From the NCBI RefSeq assembly GCF_000702425.1, contig NZ_JNIE01000007.1, positions 1-64,000 on the forward strand: a stretch of 64,000 nt of DNA. The letters are read 5' to 3'. Under the pieces are notes generated by a model. The model saw only the letters and a program-made list of their open reading frames with translations. It had not been told where the DNA came from and did not search any database. Below are positions 58,031-64,000 of the stretch, piece by piece; within the stretch, counting starts at the first letter, position 1; every line of letters begins with the position of its first letter. Made by a program: the position numbers and the translations under genes. Source of the stretch: Thermocrinis jamiesonii (GTDB taxonomy: Bacteria > Aquificota > Aquificia > Aquificales > Aquificaceae).

Positions 58031-59788
58031 ATGCCTTGGATGAACAGAGTTTCTGCAGAAAGGATAAAGTATGAGTTCAAAGACGTAGAGGTAGAATACA
58101 CAGAGCATACCACAAACCTTCACGTTAAAAAGGAAAAGCTCATAGACCTTCTCAATTTCCTTAAGAACAAAGAAGGATATAGACACTTCATAGACTTTTT
58201 TTGCATAGACTTTCCAGATAAAAAAGAGCGCTTCCAGGGGGTTTATATTCTTTACAATCCAGATGAAAACGAAAGGGTTATAGTGAAAACTTGGGCAAAG
58301 GATGGAAAGCTTCCCTCTGTGGAAAAGCTATGGGCTTGTGCCAGATGGGCTGAAAGGGAAGCTTACGATATGTTCGGAGTGGAGTTTGAAGGACACGAAA
58401 ACCTAAGAAGAATGTTTATGTGGGAAGGATACGAATACTTTCCGCTTCGGAAAGATTTTCCCTTGCAAGGTTTTCCGGAGGTAGAGCTACCCTCCTTAAC
58501 CGAGGTGATGCATGGAAGAACAGACCCACCTAGTCATGACTACGAGCTTTTGCACACAAAAATAGCTACCTTGGAAGATCTTGAAAGGACAGAAAAAGCA
58601 AGACTGAGGAAAAAAGCCCAGCTTGTGCTAAACTGGGGACCTTTGCATCCGGGAACCCACGGCACCATATGGTTTTTGTTTGACTTAGATGGAGAAAATA
58701 TAGTCCAGTGTGATGTGATCTTGGGACAGCTTCATAGGGGAATGGAAAAAATCGCAGAAAATCTTCACTACTTTCAGTTTCTTCCTTACACTGACCGGAT
58801 GGATTACATATCCGCCATATGCAACGAGCTGGCTTATGTGAATGCGGTAGAAAAGTTATTGGGTGTGGAGGTTCCAGAAAAAGCAAAATACATAAGGACA
58901 ATGTTTGCAGAGCTTCAGAGGATAAACTCCCACCTTCTTTGGCTTGGCACGGGTGCCTTGGACCTTGGAGCCTTAACCGTCTTTTTGTATGCCTTTAGGG
59001 AAAGGGAAAAGATAATGGACATAATAGAAGGAAACGCTGGCTATAGGCTAACGAGCGCCTTTTTGAGAATAGGAGGGGTGCATTATGACCTGGCGGAAGG
59101 CACTTTGGATGTGGTGAAAGCTTTCATAAAGGACTTTCCAGAAAGATTAAAAGAATACCATCAACTGCTAACAAGAAACAGGATCTGGTTAAGAAGAACA
59201 AAGGACGTTGGAATCATCACAAGGGAAGATGTTTTTAACTACGGACTTACTGGTCCGGTAGCAAGAGGTTCTGGTGTGCCATACGATATTAGAAAGCTTG
59301 AGCCTTACGCTGCTTATGATGAGGTAGATTTTGACGTGCCTGTGGGAGAAGTGGGAGATGTGTATGACAGATACTTAGTGAGGATGGAGGAGATGGTCCA
59401 AAGCCTGAGGATAATAGAGCAGTGCGTTAGCAAGCTTGAAAAGCTTCCAAAGAGTGCGCCTTACATAAACAAAGAACACCCCGCAGTAATGGCTCCAAAG
59501 GAGGAAGTCTTTAAAGACTTAGAGGATATGGTAAAGAACTTCAGAATAGTGGTCCATGGGGAGAACGCACCGCCTGGAGAGGTTTATGCCAGTGGAGAAA
59601 ATCCAAGGGGAGAGCTTGGCTTTTATATATACTCCACTGGAGGTTCCAAGCCTTATCGCCTAAGAATAAGGTCTGGAGCCCTTTACAACCTTTCCATCTT
59701 TCCAAAGCTTATAGAGGGAAGGACGATCGCAGACGCTATAGCTTTGCTTGGTAGTTTAGATCCAGTGGTGGGGGAAACAGACAGATGA
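58031..59788 (+). CDS. nuoCD: Fused NADH-quinone oxidoreductase subunit C/D
   Basis: This 585-residue fusion has NuoC at residues 1 to about 190 (AREAYDMFGVEFEGHENLRR, ending FPLQGFPEVELP) and NuoD from about 195 (LNWGPLHPGTHGTIWF, HRGMEKIAENLHYFQFLPYT). The NuoD part forms the quinone pocket with NuoB. The fusion is shared with some other bacteria. It starts 2 bp after nuoB and overlaps nuoH by 4 bp. Confidence 0.96.
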   Translation: MPWMNRVSAERIKYEFKDVEVEYTEHTTNLHVKKEKLIDLLNFLKNKEGYRHFIDFFCIDFPDKKERFQGVYILYNPDENERVIVKTWAKDGKLPSVEKLWACARWAEREAYDMFGVEFEGHENLRRMFMWEGYEYFPLRKDFPLQGFPEVELPSLTEVMHGRTDPPSHDYELLHTKIATLEDLERTEKARLRKKAQLVLNWGPLHPGTHGTIWFLFDLDGENIVQCDVILGQLHRGMEKIAENLHYFQFLPYTDRMDYISAICNELAYVNAVEKLLGVEVPEKAKYIRTMFAELQRINSHLLWLGTGALDLGALTVFLYAFREREKIMDIIEGNAGYRLTSAFLRIGGVHYDLAEGTLDVVKAFIKDFPERLKEYHQLLTRNRIWLRRTKDVGIITREDVFNYGLTGPVARGSGVPYDIRKLEPYAAYDEVDFDVPVGEVGDVYDRYLVRMEEMVQSLRIIEQCVSKLEKLPKSAPYINKEHPAVMAPKEEVFKDLEDMVKNFRIVVHGENAPPGEVYASGENPRGELGFYIYSTGGSKPYRLRIRSGALYNLSIFPKLIEGRTIADAIALLGSLDPVVGETDR

Positions 59789-60795
59789 GCGAAGTGCTTA
59801 TAAACCTTTTGGTTACCCTGATAAAGGTTTTTGTAGTGTTGGGTGTATTTTTAGGAGTTGGCGCCTATCTTACGTGGTTTGAAAGAAAGCTGGCTGGACA
59901 CATACAGGGAAGACTTGGTCCCAAGCTGGTGGGTCCCTTTGGATTGCTACAACCTTTAGCGGACGGTCTGAAGTTGCTCACCAAAGAGTCCGTCATACCC
60001 GACAGGGCAGACAAGGTAGTGTATTATTTGGCGGTTGTTTTAGCTCTGGCACCAGCTATTATGCTCTTTTCAGTTATTCCTTTTGGTCCAAGTTTTAGCT
60101 TGTTTGGTGTAGAAATAAAGCCCATTGTTGCAGATGTGAATATAGCAGTTCTTTTGGTCTTTGCCTTCGGTTCTTTGTTGGTTTATGGCACCATATTCTC
60201 TGGGTGGGCTTCTAATTCCAAGTATGCTTTTATAGGCTCCCTTAGGAAGGCAGCGGTGATCATAGGATACGAAGTGGTGTTGGGCTTTTCTGTGCTTGGG
60301 GTGATCCTTTTGGCTGGGACTATGAGCACCACAGGTATTGTGCAAGCTCAGATAGAAAGAGGTGTTTGGTTCATAGTTTATCAACCTGTAGCATTCATTC
60401 TTTACCTTTTTTGCATGCTTGCAGAGTCAGGGAGGGTTCCCTTTGACATCCAGGAAGCGGAGGCAGAATTAGTAACAGGTTATCACGTAGAGTATGGCGG
60501 TATGCGTTTTGGCGTGTTTCCTTTAGCTGAGTGGTATCTGAACGTGATGGCTCTGTCTGCCATTGCGGTAGTGCTCTTTTTGGGTGGCTGGTCCGGACCT
60601 AACATCTTTGGTCCCCTTTCCCCCTACCTTTGGTTTTTGATAAAGATGTTCGGTCTTGTGTTTTTTGTCCTTTGGCTTCATTGGACCCTCCCAAGGTTTC
60701 AAGCAAAGGATATAACAGAAATAGGCTGGAAGATCATGCTTCCCCTTGCGATCCTAAACGTTGTGATAACCGCCTTTGTGTATTATTTCATTTAA
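59785..60795 (+). CDS. nuoH: NADH-quinone oxidoreductase subunit H
   Basis: This 336-residue membrane subunit links the quinone pocket to the proton-pumping arm. It has eight helices and the conserved loops YLTWFERKLAGHIQGRLGP and GRVPFDIQEAEAELVTGYH, the acidic E channel. The nuo block ends here; nuoI and the antiporter-like subunits are elsewhere. The 3' end overlaps the convergent frdB/sdhB by 4 bp. Confidence 0.97.
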   Translation: MSEVLINLLVTLIKVFVVLGVFLGVGAYLTWFERKLAGHIQGRLGPKLVGPFGLLQPLADGLKLLTKESVIPDRADKVVYYLAVVLALAPAIMLFSVIPFGPSFSLFGVEIKPIVADVNIAVLLVFAFGSLLVYGTIFSGWASNSKYAFIGSLRKAAVIIGYEVVLGFSVLGVILLAGTMSTTGIVQAQIERGVWFIVYQPVAFILYLFCMLAESGRVPFDIQEAEAELVTGYHVEYGGMRFGVFPLAEWYLNVMALSAIAVVLFLGGWSGPNIFGPLSPYLWFLIKMFGLVFFVLWLHWTLPRFQAKDITEIGWKIMLPLAILNVVITAFVYYFI

Positions 60796-61493
60796 AAGAA
60801 ATCAAAACTGTTGGAAAGATTTTGAGAAATAAGACCTTTTTTTATTAGTTCAGCTTCTTCAAATTTTATGATGCTTTCTGGCATCAGTCCCAGTGGGCAC
60901 ACCATAGAACAGTTTTTGCAATGAGTGCAAAGTTGAAGGTGCCCATCTTTTACACGCAAGAGGCTATCCTCTCTTTTTGAATGTCTCGGATCCTGCGTTA
61001 GTTTGTAAATTCTCAAAAAGCTCATAGGACCGCCAAAGTCTTGGTTGGTTAGAAAGACCGGACAACTCGCATCGCACAGACCACAGGCTATACACTCAAA
61101 GCTTTTATCTACCATAGGGTTTGTTTTGAATGTCTGAAGATTACTACCAAGGGGCTCATACCAAACCCTTAGCTTTTTGAGTCGTTCCATCAACACTGAA
61201 TGATCTACCACTAAGTCTTTTATGATGGGTAAATTGTCAAGAGGTTCAATAGTTATGGGATGCTCTAACTCCCCTACTTTGGTTTTGCATGCAAGCACTG
61301 GTTTTGAATTAACCTTAACCCCGCACGTTCCACATATTCCAGCCCTGCACATACTCCTAAAAGAAAGCGTAGGATCGTAGTTCTCTTTAAGGGTATATAG
61401 GATGTCTAATACTGTGTGGTTTGGCTCAAGGGCAACATCAAACTCTTTAAATAAACTTTCATGATTTCGGTATAGCTTTACACGTATCAACAT
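60792..61493 (-). CDS. Fumarate reductase / succinate dehydrogenase iron-sulfur subunit
   Basis: This 233-residue electron-transfer subunit has an N-terminal [2Fe-2S] domain (CRAGICGTC with a later LACKT), then CIACGLCDASCP and CTHCKNCSMVCPLGL for the [4Fe-4S] and [3Fe-4S] clusters. In this group it most likely belongs to fumarate reductase of the reductive TCA cycle, but sequence alone does not exclude succinate dehydrogenase. No flavoprotein subunit is nearby. Confidence 0.9.
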   Translation of the reverse strand: MLIRVKLYRNHESLFKEFDVALEPNHTVLDILYTLKENYDPTLSFRSMCRAGICGTCGVKVNSKPVLACKTKVGELEHPITIEPLDNLPIIKDLVVDHSVLMERLKKLRVWYEPLGSNLQTFKTNPMVDKSFECIACGLCDASCPVFLTNQDFGGPMSFLRIYKLTQDPRHSKREDSLLRVKDGHLQLCTHCKNCSMVCPLGLMPESIIKFEEAELIKKGLISQNLSNSFDFF

Positions 61494-61516
61494 GAGTTTT
61501 TAAATTAATCCGTGGT

Positions 61517-61522
61517 TATAAT
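61517..61522 (+). promoter_or_regulatory. -10 box of uppS, 6 nt before the start codon
   Basis: TATAAT (61517-61522) is followed by TTTGAT and the ATG at 61529. Transcription would start at the initiation codon itself. No Shine-Dalgarno is present. Confidence 0.5.
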
Positions 61523-61528
61523 TTTGAT

Positions 61529-62215
61529 ATGCTAAAAATACCAAAGCATTTAGCCATAATTATGGATGGAAATGGGAGGTGGGCGCAGGAGAAGGGATTG
61601 CCAAGGATAGCGGGGCACTACGAAGGGACTAAAAGGGCAGAAGAGATAGTGTATGCATGCCAGGATTTAGGGATAAAATTCTTAACTTTATACACCTTTT
61701 CAACGGAAAATTGGAAAAGACCCGCAGAGGAGGTCAAAGCCCTTTTTGAGCTTTTTGAAAACTATCTCGGTAAAAAGATAACTGAGTTAAAAGAGAGGAA
61801 CATAAAACTAAGGTTTATCGGAAGAAAAGACAGAATTCCAAAGACCACTTTAAAGATCATGGAAGAGGCAGAAGAGCAAACAAAAGACTGCAGTTCTTTT
61901 ACGGTGATTTTGGCCGTAGATTACGGAGGAAGGGACGAAATAATAAGGGCCGTGAATAAAATTCTTAGCTCTGGGATAAAGAGCGTAACAGAAGAGGAGT
62001 TTTCCAAGTTTTTAGACCTTGCAGGCATACCAGACCCAGACCTTCTTATAAGAACTGCTGGAGAAGAGAGGATATCCAACTTTCTACTTTGGCATATAGC
62101 TTACACAGAGTTTTACTTTTCCCCCGTTTATTGGCCAGATTTTACAAAGGAAGAGCTACTAAAAGCTCTGGAAGATTTTTCCTACAGAAAGAGGAAATTT
62201 GGTGCAGTTCTATAA
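61529..62215 (+). CDS. uppS: Undecaprenyl diphosphate synthase
   Basis: This 228-residue cis-prenyltransferase makes the lipid carrier for cell wall synthesis. The catalytic MDGNGRWA follows MLKIPKHLAII, which fixes the start; RTAGEERISNFLLW is the pyrophosphate-binding C-terminal motif. It overlaps cdsA by 17 bp, the common uppS-cdsA pairing. Confidence 0.96.
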   Translation: MLKIPKHLAIIMDGNGRWAQEKGLPRIAGHYEGTKRAEEIVYACQDLGIKFLTLYTFSTENWKRPAEEVKALFELFENYLGKKITELKERNIKLRFIGRKDRIPKTTLKIMEEAEEQTKDCSSFTVILAVDYGGRDEIIRAVNKILSSGIKSVTEEEFSKFLDLAGIPDPDLLIRTAGEERISNFLLWHIAYTEFYFSPVYWPDFTKEELLKALEDFSYRKRKFGAVL

Positions 62216-62909
62216 AGGAAGAGAAGCGATAGGAATACTTATAGGAGCCTTAACCTTACTTTCTGCATTCCTTCCGGACCTATTGTTTTTATTTGTGCTT
62301 TCTCTTTTGTCTTTTGGTATTGGAAGAGAGCTGAGTAAAGTCTTAAACATTTTGGAAGTTTCATATTTCGCTCCCTTAGTTCTTCTGCTTAGCTCTTATA
62401 GGCTTGAGCTTGGCATATTTGCGGTTTTAGCCTTTGGTTTTCTGATAGCTTACCTTAGCTGGTCCTTAGATAGTTTGCTAAAAAGCGTGCTTATACTGAC
62501 TTACGCTGGGCTGTTGCCTTCCTTTTTACTTTTGGTAAAATCCCAAAGCGAATGGGAGTTTCTAAAGCTTGTTTTTTTTGCATATACGGTAGATACCGCT
62601 TCTTACTACGCAGGCAAGCTTTTTGGAAAAAGGGCTTTGGCTCCAAGGCTTTCTCCTAAAAAAACCTGGGAAGGCCTTGTAGGAGGCACTTTGGCAGGAG
62701 TGTTATTTTTCTTAATAATCAACAAACCTGTCCTCCTTGCTATTCCATTTGTCTTAGTAGCTCTACTTGGAGACCTTTTTAAGAGTTTCATAAAAAGGCA
62801 GGTTGGTATAAAAGACTTTTCCCAATTGCTAGGAGAACACGGTGGTTTAACAGATAGGTTTGATTCGGTGTTGTTTATTGGTATTTTTTGGACGATTTTT
62901 TTAATATAA
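62199..62909 (+). CDS. cdsA: Phosphatidate cytidylyltransferase
   Basis: This 236-residue membrane enzyme makes CDP-diacylglycerol. The family signature lies near the C-terminus in SFIKRQVGIKDFSQLLGEHG followed by GLTDRFD. Seven or eight helices are visible. The start is TTG at 62199 or GTG at 62202, both inside uppS. The product feeds the phosphatidyltransferase at 52079. Confidence 0.94.
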   Translation: MVQFYKGREAIGILIGALTLLSAFLPDLLFLFVLSLLSFGIGRELSKVLNILEVSYFAPLVLLLSSYRLELGIFAVLAFGFLIAYLSWSLDSLLKSVLILTYAGLLPSFLLLVKSQSEWEFLKLVFFAYTVDTASYYAGKLFGKRALAPRLSPKKTWEGLVGGTLAGVLFFLIINKPVLLAIPFVLVALLGDLFKSFIKRQVGIKDFSQLLGEHGGLTDRFDSVLFIGIFWTIFLI

Positions 62910-62929
62910 AAATAAAAGGGGGTTAAAGC

Positions 62930-64000
62930 GTGAAAAAAACACTCTTACTAATTTTGTGTTTTCTGATATACGTTGGACACTCCCTTACTTTAAGGGAGAT
63001 GAAGTTTGAAAACACAAAACTTGAAACTGTTATTAAAGCTTTATCTCAGGTTTCTGGGCTCAACGTCTTGTTTGACCCAAACATATCTGCAGATTTGCAA
63101 AGACCCGTAAGTATAACCATTTACAAACCTATGCCCGTGGGCGAAGCACTTAATCTAATTCTCAAGGAATACGGTTTAATAGCTGTGCCCGTGGATACTA
63201 AGGTCTATAAGATCACGAAAGCAGGAGAGATTAGTTTTGACGTTGGTGCTGTGGGAGAAGACCAGATAAGAAAGATCGTGGACTTTTTAAAGGCAAGAGT
63301 TAGCCCCTCTGCGGAAATAGTCATAGATAGGACCCTTGGAACTATATACATAAGGGACGAGGAGGCAAGGATAAAAAGGTTAGAACCTGCCTTGAAGGAC
63401 TTTCAGAAGATCGCAGAGAGGATTGCTCCAGAACAGGAGAAGATAACGAGAGTTTTTTACCTAAAAAATATAAGCGTAGATGAAGCGCACAGGCTGATTG
63501 CTCCAAAAACGAGAAAGGAAACCGTTATAACCAAGGTGCCGACCTTTAACGCTTTAGTAATAACAGATTCGCCGTCCCAGATAGAGCTTTACGCACAGAT
63601 CTTAAAGAATTTCCTCACAGACCAACCAAGAGAAAGAAGACCCATAACTAAAATACTTTATCTGAAATACATATCCCCAGAGGAATTTATAAGGATGATA
63701 GAGCCCCTAAGGTCAGAAGCTGGAGTTATACTAAGTGGAGGTGGTTTCAAGGCGGAGGCGCAAGCTCAAGCTACTCAGCAAGCACAAGTTCAGCCTACAC
63801 CAGTCCCAATCCTCAAAGAGTTCAACGCAGTTATGCTAACTGACTACCCCGAAGTTATAGAAAACATCATGGACAGATTCAGAGATTACATAAGCGAAGT
63901 TCCGGTAAAGGTAAGGATAGAAGCAAGAATAGTTGAGGTTAGAGAGGAAGCGCTCAGAGAATTAGGAATAAACTGGAATGCCCTTTTTTCTAACACACGC
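62930..64000 (+). CDS. Secretin (PilQ/GspD type), cut by right edge
   Basis: Translated by me from the GTG at 62930, behind AGGGGG: 357 codons run open to the window end. The start KKTLLLILCFLIYVGHS is a signal peptide. Then come an STN-like N-terminal domain (NVLFDPNISADLQRPVSITI), KITKAGEISFDVG and secretin N-domains (TRVFYLKNISVDEA, FNALVITDSPSQIELY, KILYLKYISPEEFIRM). A Gln/Ala-rich linker near residue 285 (QAQATQQAQVQPTPVP) leads into VKVRIEARIVEVREEALREL, the start of the outer-membrane pore domain. Type IV pilus PilQ is the best guess, but GspD cannot be excluded. Confidence 0.88.
   Translation, partial: MKKTLLLILCFLIYVGHSLTLREMKFENTKLETVIKALSQVSGLNVLFDPNISADLQRPVSITIYKPMPVGEALNLILKEYGLIAVPVDTKVYKITKAGEISFDVGAVGEDQIRKIVDFLKARVSPSAEIVIDRTLGTIYIRDEEARIKRLEPALKDFQKIAERIAPEQEKITRVFYLKNISVDEAHRLIAPKTRKETVITKVPTFNALVITDSPSQIELYAQILKNFLTDQPRERRPITKILYLKYISPEEFIRMIEPLRSEAGVILSGGGFKAEAQAQATQQAQVQPTPVPILKEFNAVMLTDYPEVIENIMDRFRDYISEVPVKVRIEARIVEVREEALRELGINWNALFSNTR

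Overview
The window looks like chromosome from a thermophilic, hydrogen/sulfur-oxidising bacterium of the Aquificaceae (Hydrogenobacter / Thermocrinis / Aquifex relatives). I base this on the following: a PorD/PorE pair of the five-subunit 2-oxoacid:ferredoxin oxidoreductase type; a fumarate-reductase-type iron-sulfur subunit and an NADP-type isocitrate dehydrogenase, both expected in reductive TCA carbon fixation; complex I genes scattered over several loci, with a fused nuoCD; thymidylate made by ThyX; LpxK, which implies a lipid A outer membrane; and heavily scrambled, tightly packed housekeeping genes. No rRNA is present, so genus and species are inference. Base composition is in the low-to-mid 40s % GC by eye.

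Layout. 1-1250 is a TnpB-like gene cut by the left edge. 1355-8307 holds a DsrE-like protein, a TPR protein, murE, radC, a Trk/Ktr potassium uptake pair, comF, an Nfu iron-sulfur scaffold and two small membrane proteins. 8304-13097 is a leftward block (NfeD-type protease, DUF2227, copper chaperone PCu(A)C, obgE, ribBA). 13134-20667 has folK followed by leftward znuBCA, a GGDEF-EAL protein, era and icd. 20696-33477 alternates short divergent and convergent units: gcvPB/dnaN, purD, uppP, tRNA-Lys, lpxK, a flippase-like protein, thyX-thrB and priA. 33566-38599 holds ppa, porDE, a DeoR-HTH/NosL-like regulator, nuoG and a metallo-beta-lactamase-fold protein. 38608-44879 is leftward (ychF, a TPR-like/membrane/hemerythrin trio, tilS, gcvT, corA). 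44921-60795 is a long rightward run: argG, aroD, secD, uvrA, ilvC, a phosphatidyltransferase, a RibD-type reductase, nuoA, an Fe(III) ABC transporter, nuoB, nuoCD and nuoH. The window ends with a leftward frdB/sdhB, then uppS, cdsA and a secretin cut by the right edge.

How the genes work together. Respiration and redox: nuoA/B/CD/H and nuoG for complex I, the fumarate reductase subunit, porDE, and supply systems for iron (fbpABC), zinc/manganese (znuABC), copper (PCu(A)C) and Fe-S clusters (Nfu). Envelope: murE, uppS, uppP, cdsA, lpxK, secD and the secretin. Translation and repair: tilS, era, obgE, ychF, uvrA, priA, radC and dnaN.

Most noteworthy observations: a five-copy intergenic motif (core GGATTTTTnGAACA), part of which is the terminal end of the tnpB element and which also sits upstream of DsrE-like, Nfu, PCu(A)C and PorD genes; many genes with a -10 box only 6-12 nt before a homology-fixed start and no Shine-Dalgarno, suggesting leaderless mRNAs, including two divergent pairs sharing a palindromic ATTATAAT; a ThyX with a roughly 100-residue insertion; a PriA whose Walker A and B motifs are eroded; a DeoR-HTH/NosL-like fusion in front of nuoG; and a hemerythrin/membrane/TPR operon. 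No intergenic gap exceeds about 170 bp, and I see no CRISPR array, rRNA or riboswitch.
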